Source: Aotearoamyces nothofagi (Eukaryota; Ascomycota; Leotiomycetes; Leotiales; Tympanidaceae). From it: DNA of 64,000 nt. The notes below the pieces were generated by a model, which was not told the origin of the DNA, did not search any database, and saw only the letters and a list, made by a program, of their open reading frames with translations. Below are positions 1 through 11,411 of this stretch, piece by piece. A program made the translations under genes and the position numbers. Numbering within the stretch: the stretch's first letter is position 1; each line of letters begins with the position of its first letter. Location: assembly GCA_015345905.1 (NCBI GenBank), contig JADDTR010000003.1:1054001-1118000 (forward strand). The letters are read 5' to 3'.

Positions 1-25
1 TTCTTCTAACATTTTTTCTTTCTAG

Positions 26-1605
26 AAGAGGTTGGCCGTTCGGCGTACAGACCGGCAATCCCTGTCGTTCGGTCCGCTACACACAAAAAGACGTTATATC
101 CATCTACATCCAAATCAGAATGGAGGCCAGACCAAATGAGCAGTGAAACGATGGCAGATTTGTACGCTTGTTGTGTCTTTGCTATATTTATTAAAGAATT
201 AAGCTTATACTGATTATCTAGAGAGCGAGTATACTTTGGTACCATACACGAATCAACGCCAATGCTTCATCACTCAAGATATAACACGGCTATAGTCTCA
301 GAACCACGTCTGCGTCCTCCCATGTATCTTAGACACATAGTATGTGCACTTGGATCCCTAACACTGCCAGACTACTCCTCAATTCATGACATTTTATATC
401 GGTCATCTAGGAAACAGCTTGAGGAAATAGAGCACAATGACGCCGGTGTGTCATCTATTGTCATAGCCAGACCTCAGACTTGGGTCTTAATTGCAATTTA
501 TGAGCTTCTTCAAATGCAGTTCCATAGATGGTGGACAAGTACTGCTCGAGCTGTCCGTCTTGTCCAAATTATGGGTCTGCATATAATTGATGGAGTACGT
601 CCATTCAAAAGATACCGCCCTTTGGCTAAAGATTGGACAGAAGTTGAAGAGCAAAGACGGACATTTTGGATGGCCTTTTGCCTGGACAGATTTGCAGCTT
701 TTGCTCAAAGCTGTCCGATGATCATTGACGATAAAGATGTAGGATGTCAACTTCCTGCTAGATGATTTACTTCTTACGTGACTTAGATCTATACTCTCCT
801 TCCTGTCGCCGAATCTGACTACGAAAACAGTAGATCAACACGATCCATGACTCTCCATGCCGCCCTATCAACCCAGGGTGCAGCGGCCACTCTTCCACCC
901 GCTGCCGCAGCGAATGTTCTTCTCGCCGAAGCCGGACGCAAGCTCAAAGCGCTTCAACAAGAAGACAATTCTAAACATAGCTATCCCTCCCCTAACGACA
1001 TATGGCAGAAAATAACGTGGCTAGATGACACTCTGCACTATGCCTTCTCAGTCCCTCCGCATCTTCAAGCATCCGGCTTCACACACACGCCCATACTGAC
1101 ATTCCTCTCCATGTGCGCACCCACCAGCACAATTCTCCTGCATCAGGCGGCCGAGGAGCAGGCTTCGGCACAGGGCATCACGCCGTCGAGTCTGCTTGAG
1201 AGCCAGGCTTTGCGGACCGCTGCTGCTGAGATGGTCTCTAGTACGATGGCGCTGGCCGAGGGCGTTGATGTCAGGCTCCTGCACCCATTCACTGGGATCT
1301 GCCTCTTCAATGCAGCGAGAGTCTTGATGCGATCCCTTACCGTGCGAGCCGACGCGTCGCGACGGGGGTCATTGAAAGTCCTCCTTGATGCGATAGCACA
1401 GCTCTATGTTGCGAATCCTCATACCAGTGGCTATTTCAAGGATCTGGATGCGGAGTTTCCGGGGATGAGGGATGCCATCATGGCGATGGGAGAGACGGGG
1501 GAGAGCCAGAGCGGCACGCCGCACGCAAGCTACCAGAGTGCTTCTGGAGAGAGCGGGACCGCCGAGAGCATATCCTTCACGGCAGCGGATTTCTTTTCTC
1601 CTTGA
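26..1605 (+). CDS. Zn2Cys6-type transcription factor, C-terminal part (fungal_trans domain), cut by window edge and possibly broken
   Basis: The 5' end, including any Zn2Cys6 cluster, lies outside the window. An intron ends at 25 (CTAAC branch at 6-10). Exon 26-161 joins in phase to an exon starting at 222; the GTACGC..CTAG intron is 162-221. The joined protein has the fungal-specific transcription factor domain: HESTPMLH, RPPMYLRHI, RRTFWMAFCLDRFA and QLPA, all in the expected order. A second open stretch (847-1605) continues with LDDTLHYAF, LHQAA and LHPFT, as family members do. Between them the frame closes at 763-765, right after the conserved QLPA. A weak intron (747-830, donor GTCAAC) restores the frame but removes QLPA, so the stop may be a real lesion or an assembly error. 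Such proteins are nuclear regulators; the target pathway cannot be read here. Confidence 0.7.
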
Positions 1606-2586
1606 TTTCTGTCGAGGTTCAGAAGGCTAAAGTATCTAGAGTGGCGGCATGGTAGTAGCACGTGGGCACTGTCACAGTACGCTAATGTAAATGTAAATGT
1701 ATGCATAAGATATTGTAATTCTATACTTTTTGTATCTGTTCGTTCGACGAGCCCAAGAAGAACAGCTACGAACATGCGAACATGCTCTCTCAACAAAAGA
1801 AACCCCCCCCCCCCCCATCCCAATAAGGAATTTTTCCGAATTGATGATTGGTGATAAAAGAGACTGCTGTATTATTAATCCAAGTGTCTGATCGCAGCAG
1901 TGCATTTTTCTTTCTTTCAGCCATGCCGATAGAGTACAGGCCCCTTGCACCAGGGAGACCACCTGTATACATGGTATGAAGGATATGATCTATCTCTGCA
2001 GCGTGATGCTTCTCAGTTGTATAAATTCGTACAGTCACAGCGGTGATACCCCAGTCACGCGAATGGCACCGCAGTTGTGCTTGTTTCGCTACAGGAAATG
2101 GCAGAATCGAAGCTTGATAGGGGTTTGGGTTTGGCTCAGAAATACATGCATCATTAGATGGCAAAGGCTTTGTCTCTGGAGATACCTATATCTAATAGAA
2201 TTTGTCTTTGAATCTCGAGTTGAGGACTCTTGATTTGAGAATTCTTGTCAAGAATTAGTAAGTTGTGAACTCTCAACTCTCAAGCTCGGAATAAAGACTT
2301 GTTTGTTTATCATTCGCTGATCTCTGGGCTACCACGCTGAAGAGACGAAAGACTTCTTATCATGGTTTATTGACAGGAGGCCTTGGATCTGTATGCAGGG
2401 CTCAATATTGCAGGCTGTAAGAGTCACCAAGAATTACTATCAGTGCAGGCCAGGTGATGGTTTCGATATATTCGTAGCTACATACATAAAAAAAAAAAAT
2501 TCCATGGCAGCAAGGCGAAAGTGGGTATCTTCTCAACCAGCCAAGGAAACAGGGCTCATATGTGAGCAGAGATCCCGCTGGCGCAA
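1606..2586. other. Intergenic, no gene seen
   Basis: The 3' flanks of two converging genes. It holds a run of 14 C at 1803-1816 and a 15-base inverted repeat (7-base arms) at 2241-2255. No open stretch has protein-like composition. Confidence 0.6.
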
Positions 2587-3705
2587 TCAACGCTGTTTCA
2601 GGATCTCGGTGAGGAAATCCTCGAACGAGAGCGTCACAAACCCGTCTCTGTCATCGTCGTATCTCTTGAAGCTGTCCGTCATCCGTTTCAGGCTGATGCA
2701 CGCTTGAACGAAGAGGTCGAAGCTCAGGTTCCTCTGGCCGCTTTTGTCGTAGGTGTCGAAGAGATATCTGATGAAGTCTGAGCTCAGGCGATATCCAAAG
2801 GCCACCAGGGCATTGGTGAATTCGTCGAGCGAGATATTACCGGACCGATCGCTATCGAAACGATCAAAGAGTGTGCGCCAGCTAGCTAGGAAGGACCAGA
2901 GACCACAGAACTCTTCGAAGCCGATGGTGCCTGAGCGGTCGCTATCGAACATTCGGATCATGAGGCGCACAGTATATGGATCAAAGGCGGACCAGTCGCC
3001 GTTTACGAGGGCAGCGCCAAGTTCCTTTTCGGAGAGTTGGCCAGTGCCTAAAGGGCTGTTAGCAGGGACGTGGGACGGAGATTTCATGTAGAGACGGGGC
3101 ATACCATTCTTGTCGACAGCTCTAAACAAGGGCAGCAGAGATGGGTCTGGAGGAGGTCCTCCTGGTGCAGGTGAGGGAGGCGGTCGGGAGATTTGAGGGC
3201 GCTGCTGGTTCGGTGGGAAGCGTCCACTGTGTGCCCCAGGGGGGGAGCTCGCATAGGCGTAGTTTCCTTGCGGCTGCATCACGGGCGAGGGGCCTCTCCC
3301 CAGAGCCTGGCCGGGGGACTGTCTTCCTTGCCCAGAACCGCCATTCCCATATAGGTCGTTTCGTACGGGGTTCTGCTGTGGTATCGGCGGAACTGGCTTG
3401 TTGCCGTACTGGGGTTCTGGGTGCGGAGGGCGTCCCTGGACGCTTGCCTTCCGAGGCAGGGAGTCCTGTGAAGTGCTGGCCGAGTTCTCTGGGCGTTTCT
3501 ATATGGTCTCAGTGGCTATGTTGGAGGGGTGGCAGGGCATGGCCATCTGATAGCGACTTACTCTTTCGGGCTCTGCGAAGCTAAAAGGGCACTCGATTAG
3601 CAGTGATTGTCATGAGGGGGCTTGCTCGGCCGTGGAATGCGCCCGCCGCGGTGGAGTAGCTTACGCTGGAAGCGCGTCGGGGTTAAACGTCCTGTTGTAT
3701 GCCAT
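2587..3705 (-). CDS. PEF1: Penta-EF-hand calcium-binding protein (ALG-2/peflin/Pef1-like)
   Basis: Three exons on the minus strand: 3665-3705, 3562-3580 (19 bases) and 2587-3498, with GTAAGC/GTAAGT donors, giving 323 residues. The N-terminal third is rich in Pro, Gln and Gly, as in ALG-2/peflin proteins. The C-terminal part holds successive EF-hand loops: a degenerate first hand around FRAVDKNG with an inserted stretch, two near-identical loops DSDRSGTIGFEE and DSDRSGNISLDE, a fourth DKSGQRNLSF, and a fifth DDDRDGFVTL that would form the dimerising hand. Family proteins bind calcium, dimerise and recruit partners at membranes, including ESCRT-linked ones in animals; the yeast homologue Pef1 acts in polarised growth and cation homeostasis. 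The start ATG at 3705 was chosen because the first exon (MAYNRTFNPDALPA) joins in phase. The partner is not evident. Confidence 0.88.
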
Positions 3706-4588
3706 CTTGGTGGTGAATATGGCACGCTATAACAGAAGATTTATATTGTGGTGAAGCCAGGGAGCGGAAATGTTGTCGTCGAGTCCAGCGGTGGATTTCT
3801 AGCTCGAGGCTGAGCACTGAAACCTGGCGCTACCCGGCACTACCTTCATCGAATCCTAACGGGCCGGAGTATCTACACCCCGTATCTATCTATCGCCTTG
3901 CGCATCTACGGCCCCCGCTCCGATGATATCGATGATAGTTCAGAATAAAATACCCACCTCATATAGGCTTGCTGAATAGCTCTAGCATATTAGACTTACT
4001 GGTTTTGCTTACTCGGATATATTAAATATATATATAAATACAACCTCTGGACAGCTCCGCTGCAAAAGTCTCCCATGTCTCGCTAAAATACGGGTGGGCG
4101 GAGATGGTACTTGTATTGTACAATACATATGAGAACTCCGGGGTATCTACACTATAGCTATCCATGAAATGGAGTCTAAATTGCTGGAAGTACTGAAAGC
4201 CACTAAAAATGGCGATTGTCCTCCTAATGTATATGCATACCGGTATATAAGTTCTGAATTCCCTGCTAGTGCCTGCTGCTTGATTCCGTGGGCCTTCCCC
4301 CTATTCGCGGTAGCTAGAAGAAAGGACTTTGGAGCACCTCAAGAAATGCCACCTTACTTATCACATCTAGCTACTATCATCATTCCCATTACCTGCCATA
4401 GGATCTCGTCTCACCATTCATCATTCTCATTCAACGGCGAGTATTTGCTTCGTAACAGAGCGCAAAGCGCAGAAGTCGGCCTCGATTAGAGAGAATCAAT
4501 AGTATACAACATTCAACCAATATTGAGAAAAATTCATAATTACGCCCGCAGAAACCCACAATAAAACGCTACAGATATACTCTAGAGT
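3706..4588. other. Intergenic, no gene seen
   Basis: Upstream region of the penta-EF-hand gene and 3' flank of the permease gene. It contains an AT-rich stretch with TATATA repeats near 4019-4040. The one longer open stretch (4169-4489, plus) shows no recognisable motif. Confidence 0.55.
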
Positions 4589-6200
4589 CTAGACGACTCC
4601 AGTTCCCTTGTCTTCCAGACTGGCGCTTGTCCCAGCAATCGAGACTGCATCACCAGCAGCTTCCTCTCTCAAGATCCGCTTGTCTCCCTTATTCCACCCA
4701 TGCTTCTCCGCCCAGACCATAACGCCAACCAGCACGATCTCCAGCGCAAAGAACATGGCCGCCATCTTGTATCCGACCTTGAAGTGTGGCGCTTCCGCGG
4801 TATTGTACACGAGCAGCGGGACCCAGGCCGAGAACACGAACGCGAAGGTCTCCACGAGCGCGATGACGATGATGCGGTGTTCCTGCGAGAAGCCGACGGT
4901 CTCGTTGATCCAGGTGATGAAGAGCGCGCCGGCCCCGGTCTCGCAGAAGGTCAGGAACCAGCCGGCCATCATCGCCGAGGTGTTGGCGTTGGGGTAGATG
5001 GATAGGATGATACACCCGATGAGCGCGATTACGCACGCAAAGACGATGATCGGAGAGCGGACTCGCAAGGCGTCACTGGTCCAGGCGTATCCGAGAGTGC
5101 AAAAGATCTGGAGTCCATAGCCTGCGGTAGGAATGATGTTGATCTCTTCGACAGTGTACTTCTTGGACGCTTTGAGCCATAGGTTGAAGTATGAGTAGAT
5201 CTTGATACCAAGAACATGGCAAATAAATGCGACGGAGAAAAGCCAGACCGGCCAGGCAGTAAGGATGTCCTTGAAGGTCTGCCACGTAATTTTCGACGCA
5301 GGACGACGCCCAATTTTCTCCATGCGGTCTATAGCCAATTGCTTCTCTGCCGGGGTGATCCACCTGGCCTTGCAAGTTGCCGGCGAATCAGGGATAGCGA
5401 AAATGCCGTAGATACTGATTGGGATACCGATGATACCGTCAAAAACAAACAGCCATTGCCATGCGGATAAACCAGCTCGCCCATTCATCCCGCTATACAG
5501 CGCGGCCTGGAGGTAGCCAGAGAACATTTGGGCAGCGCTGGAGGAGGCTTGGAAGATGCAAGCACGCTTTCCCAGCTCCGCTGGCGTATAAAAACTTCCG
5601 AGCAGAGTCATGATTCCGACGTAGGCGGAGGCTTCAAATAGGCCAATGAAGAAGCGCAGGGCATACGCTGTCTGCACGTTCTTGGCTCCGGCCACGGCAA
5701 TGGTGAGGGCGCTCCAGACAACCTCACAGGCGGGCAGCCAAATTGACGGGGGAACCTTGGTCATAATCATCTGGCTCGGGAACTGGCCGAGAATGTACCC
5801 GACGGTCCAGTACGTGGTCAGATAGTTCAGATCGTTGCCGGACATGTTGAGATCTTCTTTCATCCCGGAAACATATGCATTCGAGACCTGGCCATCATCA
5901 GCGAGCGGCGGCGGGGGGCAGGCTTGCCTGGAAGGGGCTTACATTTGTTTGGTCGAGATACTTGACGAAGTAGGCCACACAGACATATGATAGAATCCAC
6001 CAATCGAGCTTCGCGATCAGTTTCCTCTCTTCCGGCGTCTTGTCGAGCGAGTCCCAGACCACCGCCAAGATGCGCTTGCTCAGGGGCAGTTTTGCCTTGG
6101 GCTCGCCGGCGACGTCGAGCCGGCCAGCGTCAGCCGAGGATGCGGGGGCGGGAGCGGGGGCCTCCACCGTATCAAAGGTCTTGCTATCAGACGAAGCCAT
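4589..6200 (-). CDS. MFS permease, anion:cation symporter family (Dal5/Liz1/Seo1-like)
   Basis: Two exons on the minus strand, 5943-6200 and 4589-5887, joined in phase 0 across a 55-base GTAAGC..AG intron (5888-5942), giving 518 residues. The join restores the conserved LDQTN-VSNAYVSGM stretch of the ACS family (first transmembrane helix and loop). About 12 hydrophobic segments follow, with ACS hallmarks such as YLTTYWTVGY, RFFIGLFEA, WQWLFVFDG and the central cytosolic loop. The N-terminal 60 residues are hydrophilic, and the C-terminal tail is charged and cytosolic. Family members import allantoate, ureidosuccinate, dipeptides, pantothenate, biotin or nicotinate by proton symport at the plasma membrane. 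The substrate cannot be read from sequence. The next gene upstream on the same strand is an M19 dipeptidase, which makes a small peptide one possibility. Confidence 0.9.
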
Positions 6201-7092
6201 GACGGCGGCGCAGAGGACAGATAGAGAATAGGGGCAGGTTGCGGCTCCAACGGGAACATCCAACCGGTGGTGCGAAGAAAAAGCGTTCCTGCATCAGCAT
6301 CCACGCCTGTTCTTATACACCTGGTGTCTCCTGGGTAGACGTCGCCTGCAGCCTCCGCGGCCTTGATACATCCCATCTCTGCAATCACGACATCGAGGCT
6401 AACCGCCTGGCATGCCTTTGGCACCCAGCGCGTCCCGCCGCTGGCCATCGGCGAACCTCCGACTCAGCGCAGACAAAAATCTCCGTTTTCGACTAGGCCG
6501 CGATGGCGAGCGGCGGCCGCGGGAGGACCCCGGGATCCCGGCAAGGCCGTACCGGCCACGGCTCGAGAAATTGCTGGAACCGATCGGATTTACTTGACGG
6601 ATTCTCGAATTGACCAGTTCGACGGGCGGTTTGGCCAGTTCTGGCCGTTTGGCAGCGAACTCGCCTGGCTGGGCAATTTTTGGAATGGGCGAGTAGATTC
6701 GATCAGAACAAGTATTTGTACATTCAAGAGTGGTCTTCTGCTTCGTCAGCAAACGGCGAGAGCCTTGAGACCACTTGCCATATCATCAGCCTCAAGTATT
6801 TTAGGGGTATTATTTCTCTTGTCAAGAAACGACGGGAGCTTTGAGACAATTGTTATTTGCTATTGCTATATCACCGGTCTTATCATGACTCTATCTGGGC
6901 AGCTGCTTGTCCTTATGTCCTTGTCGTGATGATGTGATCTACCACTCGTTGAACCGTGCCCGACCTTTATATGCAATGCATCTCACCACGACCGCTCGCA
7001 TCGTCTGTCATTGCGGAGCACTGGGCACCCCGGATCTGGAGCACGACTGGTTCTGGTTCGTTGTGGGATGATTAGCTCTACGAGTTCTCCTT
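6201..7092. other. Permease upstream region with CCG-N6-CGG palindrome
   Basis: Region between the permease start and the dipeptidase stop, both minus strand. A perfect 12-base palindrome (CCGGGATCCCGG) lies at 6530-6541, about 330 bases upstream of the permease start. The CCG-N6-CGG arrangement could bind a Zn2Cys6 factor, but this is untested and short. The GC-rich open stretches here have arginine- and alanine-rich, non-protein-like composition. Confidence 0.4.
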
Positions 7093-8097
7093 CTACTCTC
7101 CAAAGATCTTTTCCAGATAGTTCAGCCAGTTCTCCCCGAGCACCTTTCTGATCTTCGTCTCCGACCACCCTGCTCTTGCCATTGCCTCGGCCAGCTTCTC
7201 CCTCTCTGCCAAGGGCCCCAGGGGCTTCACCACCTTCTGCGAGCCCCAGGGCGTCAACCTCCTCGCATAGCCCTTGTCCTTGTTGCACCACGCCATGAAG
7301 TCAGATGGCCGGCCATGGCCCTCGCTGGAGTCCGAGCCGATCCCGACGAGGTCCTCACCTATGAGGCTGATGACATAGTCGACTGCCTTGACGTAGTCAT
7401 CAATGGTGCTCTCGTTTCCCTTCTCCATATGAGGCCCAAACTGAGAGAGTCCGACCATGCCACCCTTCGATCCCAGCAGCTTGATCAAGTCGTCGGTCTT
7501 ATTCCTTGGGTGGTCTCGCAGCCCACCAGGCAGGATATGCGAGAAGCACGGTGGCTTTCCCTCTGGCGCAAACTCGATAACATCGCGGCTCGTGACCGGG
7601 CCTACATGGCTCAGATCACATACAATGCCCAGCTTCGCCATCTCCGTGACAACTTCCTCGCCAAACCCCGTCAGTCCGGAATCTTTCTTCTCGGTGTAGC
7701 CTGCACCCGAGTAGTTCTGCGTGTTGTAGGTCAGCTGCATCTTCCTGACACCCAGATCACGGAAAACACGCAAGTAATCAAGCTGGTCTTCTATGCCAGC
7801 GGTGTTCTGCCACGACAGTAGAACCGCCGTCTTCCCGTCCTTCTTGGCCTGTCGAATATCGGCGACGGTGGTTGCTTGCACAATCAGGTCCGAGTGCTCC
7901 TCGAACCATTTCTTCCACTGCACGACATTCGCGATGGATCCGCGGAAGCCTTCCCAGATGCCCGCCGTGCAGCTCACTCCAGTGATCCCTCCAGCCCTCC
8001 AGGATTCGAAAATCTCGCGGGAGAAGTTCGCGATGTTCAGGCCATCGAAGTGGATGCTTCCGCGGTAGATATCACGTGCTTCAGCTTCAGAAACCAT
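7093..8097 (-). CDS. Membrane dipeptidase, peptidase family M19
   Basis: Single exon of 334 residues. The start at 8097 (MVSEAEARDIY) was chosen because the 60 residues encoded in frame upstream to 8277 do not look like family sequence. Features of the M19 zinc dipeptidase barrel are present: IHFDGLN (HxD metal pair), a bridging Glu in GIEDQLDYL, CDLSHVG and CFSHILPG (metal-binding His), and GIGSDSSEGHG (catalytic Asp). The enzyme cleaves dipeptides, and in mammals also Cys-Gly and leukotriene D4. No signal peptide or GPI signal is visible, so a cytosolic location is likely, unlike the animal enzyme. It lies upstream of and co-oriented with the ACS permease, and divergent from the ChaC gene 2.2 kb away, which would produce Cys-Gly. 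Confidence 0.9.
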   Translation of the reverse strand: MVSEAEARDIYRGSIHFDGLNIANFSREIFESWRAGGITGVSCTAGIWEGFRGSIANVVQWKKWFEEHSDLIVQATTVADIRQAKKDGKTAVLLSWQNTAGIEDQLDYLRVFRDLGVRKMQLTYNTQNYSGAGYTEKKDSGLTGFGEEVVTEMAKLGIVCDLSHVGPVTSRDVIEFAPEGKPPCFSHILPGGLRDHPRNKTDDLIKLLGSKGGMVGLSQFGPHMEKGNESTIDDYVKAVDYVISLIGEDLVGIGSDSSEGHGRPSDFMAWCNKDKGYARRLTPWGSQKVVKPLGPLAEREKLAEAMARAGWSETKIRKVLGENWLNYLEKIFGE

Positions 8098-10320
8098 ACT
8101 CGAGTAGTGATCGACTGGGCGATCTGTGGTGCGATAACGGGATCGCAGATATATTGTTGAATGCAGGTAGCTGGCTGTCTCCAGTTGGTTTACAGGGTAC
8201 GAGAGGCTGTAAGGATCTAGGTATGGTGAGGCACAGGACCGAATGAAGACTTTTGAATTATGACCAGAGAGGTCCAAAATACATAGTTGCTATATACTTG
8301 GCCCCATAGTTATTAAGGTGTGATCTGTATTTCGCTCGATAGAGAGATGGCCCGCGATTGCATGCTTACAGATAGCGAGATGATGACGGGTCTCAAACCA
8401 TAATTTTGGCATCGCGATTCTCGTTTTCCTGCTTCTGGCGATTTCCGGCGGAACCTCACCGACGTACGTGCGGCGTGCCCGGTGAACGGCGGAAACCATA
8501 AGAGACGTCCGCCGCCGCCGCCGCCGCCGCCTCTACCGCATTGTTGAACTTTGGTGTAGGCTGACGACGGCTTGGTTGATTAAGGGTGTCTTGGAAGCAG
8601 AGATTCATATCTAGGCTGTGTAGACGCGGCGGTGGCCACGAAGTATCCCGCTTCAACACGCACTTCAACGATGTCGACATTTGAAGATGAGATAACGCAA
8701 GACAGCCGGCCCCTGAATGAGCACACTGCAAGTAGCTCTGGAATGTTAGGACATCTATCGAGAAGCTATATTGCCAGAGCGTATGATCCAGCATGCGTTG
8801 CAAAAGCGACGGTGTTGGAGGACGAGTGGTAAAGGGGCTGTAATAATTATAGGATCGGGAACCAGAGGTTTATAAACGGTAAGCATCAGATCCGATTCGT
8901 TTCAATGATGTGAGGAATGCCATACTGGAAGATGGAGATCTTCGGGTCCTTGTAGGGCTGCATACAATACTGGCAAGAGCTCAGGGCCCTTGTAGACCCG
9001 AATACTGGGTATACTTCGCCTTTTGTTCAAGGAGGAGGTCTCATGGACTATAAGTTAAAGCACAATGCCAATATTGAAATTAGTGACGATTGCTTATAAA
9101 GGGGTTGTATTATATAGATCTACCAGTAGCCCAGGAAGTGCAAAACAATAGAAAACAGTGCTCATAATAGGCTGGTAAGGTAACTAAGTTGATATAGGAA
9201 TCCTACCCTTCAACCCTACCCGCCTTAGCCTACCTAGCTTCTCGCCCTGGGTATTAGACCGAAACAGGGGAGACAACCTGGATATATACAGCAGCTTATC
9301 TTACTTTATCTTATCAGGGCTTTGCTTTACCGGTGCGGACCTCTTATTGCCGAGACAGACTGTGGCCAAGTCAACAACGACTTTGAGAGAAGGGAGAAGG
9401 ACGCCAGCCACTGTGCTCGTGCAGCACTGCGGCAAGAAAGGGAGCTGTTTCCTTCCAGTCGAGTGAGTTGCTACTCCGCTGCAACCCGAGATGCAGTACA
9501 TTCTGCAGTCCGATGGTTGCTCTGTTCTGGATTCTGGTCGGGCTTACCGATAGGGACGTCCACGCGGGGTTGATTGACTGATGGTGTTCTGGACGGCGAG
9601 GTCTGGGAGGGATATCAGGCCCTCGGTGGTCCGCCCCACAGTTAGCTGGAGGGATGCCCGCAATGCCATCTGGCTGCCGAGTTTCCCTACCGGGTGATGA
9701 GATATACAAAGGCCTCTTGGGCATTCGCAGTCGGATCCCACGCACAAGAAAAAGATGAGAGATGGAGCAGTATCCAGGTGTCGAGGCTGGTGTTGATGCG
9801 GGCCATCATCCCCAGGGCAGCCAGCGACTTGCAGCCGCGGCGGAAATAACGAGTAAAGCCGCCCCGGCGTGCGGTGCGGGCGTGCCACGCCAGACTCCCA
9901 GCGTCGCGGCTTGGCGCACGCATGCGCTGTGGCAGCCTCGCCAGGGCCGGCAGACGGCCGACGGCCGAACGAAACAGCGTCCTCGACGACAGCAGACGCT
10001 GCGAACCAGCACAGCACGCCTGCTCGGCCCTGCGGATGCGTCGAGGAGGAAATCCCCAGCAGCGCTGCGCAGGGCCGGCAGATGCGCGTCGCAGAGTCGC
10101 AGCGCAGCGCAGCACAGCACGCCTTCGCTGGTGGCCACGGTATTTATTCAATACAGTTCCGTCTACGGTGGGGCGCTCTGTCGACAGGGCTCTACAAAAC
10201 CCTCCCGTCTCGGCCGACCTCTGAACGTCCTCCTTCCTCCCCGTCTCCCAGTTTATTTCGGTCCGATCTCCCACGATTCAAAGCCCGCCCAAGCTCTGCT
10301 GAGAAGACGTCCGAGCAAGC
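8098..10320. other. Divergent intergenic region, 2.2 kb, no gene seen
   Basis: Separates the dipeptidase (minus) from the ChaC gene (plus). It holds a CCG trinucleotide run at 8509-8531, an AT-richer middle with many short open stretches, and a very GC-rich block at 9830-10110 just before the ChaC gene. Long open stretches in the GC-rich block are arginine/alanine-rich on both strands, as expected from composition alone. Confidence 0.5.
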
Positions 10321-11411
10321 ATGTCCGCAGCTCCAGAACGTCAGGAACGAGAAGAAGTAGGGGCACAACAGCAACAGCAACAGCAAGAAGAGCTGCAAGA
10401 AGAGTTCTGGCTCTTCGGCTACGGGTAAGCAAGCCAGCAAGCCAGCAAGCCATACGGCCCAGCGTCCAGATCCCGCACCTGTACTGATTTCAGTACCTTC
10501 CACAGAAGCCTAATATGGAAACCTCCTCCCCATTTCGGTATTTCCACACTTCCCTCCCCCTCCGCTCCCACCATCTCCAGCGCACCGTGACTAAGCCGGC
10601 GTGCCTTGCGTGCTATAGATAGGAGAATCCCAGGCTGGGTCACGGGCTACGTGCGGCGGTTCTGGCAGGTGAGTTCAGCCCAGCTCCCGTCCCTGATCCT
10701 TTCTATCTGGGAATGGAGGCTCATGTAGAATCAATGGTTTAGGCAAGGTAAGCAAAGAAGCAACGGAGACAGGGGGGGGGGGGGGGAGGAAGCATGCAAG
10801 ACAAGGTATTCTTGGTGTACGTCGGGCACACATCTTTTTTGACACGTCGTCGTAGTGAGGATCATAGAGGCACGCCGGACGCCCCCGGACGCGTCGCCAC
10901 GCTGATCGAGCGTGGCTTCTGGGAGACGCTGCGGGATCATCATGGCTCGGGCTCGGACCGGGTCTGGGGAACGGCCTATCGCATTGAGCCCGCGAGGGTC
11001 GCCGAGGTTCGTGGGTATTTGGATATCAGGGAGATCAACGGCTACACCATCCATTATACGCCCTTTCACCCCGCCGATGCCTCGCCGCCCATCATGACCC
11101 TGGTCTACATAGGCACGCCCGATAACGCACAGTTTACTGGCCCGCAAGATCCCCAGGAGCTTGCCGAGCACATCTACAGGAGTGAAGGTCCGAGTGGACT
11201 CAATAGGGATTACCTCTTAGGCTTGGAGAGGGCCTTGGACGAGCTCAGTCCAGAGAGTGGCGATGGCCATGTTAAAGATCTTGCCAATAGGCTGAGGGCC
11301 ATTGAGAAGAGGGACACTGGTCTCCGTGCTGAAGACGTGACCCATGAAGCCATACAGAGCGAGCATAAGAAGACTACTAGCACGGAGGAGCAAGAAGAAA
11401 CGGAAAAGTGA
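10321..11411 (+). CDS. GCG1: Glutathione-specific gamma-glutamylcyclotransferase (ChaC/Gcg1 family)
   Basis: Five exons: 10321-10424, 10506-10537, 10619-10668, 10743-10747 and 10856-11411, giving 248 residues. The joins recreate the family core: FWLFGYGSLIWKPPPHF, DRRIPGWVTGYVRRFWQ, then ASEDHRGTPDAPGR. The Ala and part of the Ser come from a 5-base exon (GCAAG) between TTTAG and GTAAGC. Further family blocks are VWGTAYRI, LDIREINGY (probable catalytic Glu) and TLVYIGTPDNAQFTG. The N-terminus has a Gln/Glu-rich stretch and the C-terminal 40 residues are charged. The enzyme cleaves cytosolic glutathione to 5-oxoproline and Cys-Gly. Intron 4 contains 15 consecutive G (10772-10786). The neighbouring M19 dipeptidase could cleave the Cys-Gly product. 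Product call firm; micro-exon inferred from phase and conservation. Confidence 0.9.

Noticed and set aside
4169-4489. 106-codon open stretch before the permease gene
   Set aside because: No recognisable motif and no splice-linked continuation.
8098-8277. 60-residue N-terminal extension of the M19 dipeptidase
   Set aside because: It is open in frame but unlike the family; the ATG at 8097 directly precedes the conserved start.
9762-10487. 241-codon open stretch overlapping the ChaC gene start
   Set aside because: It is Arg/Ala/Ser-rich, lies in a GC-rich block open in several frames, and overlaps the first exon and intron of a well-supported gene in another frame.
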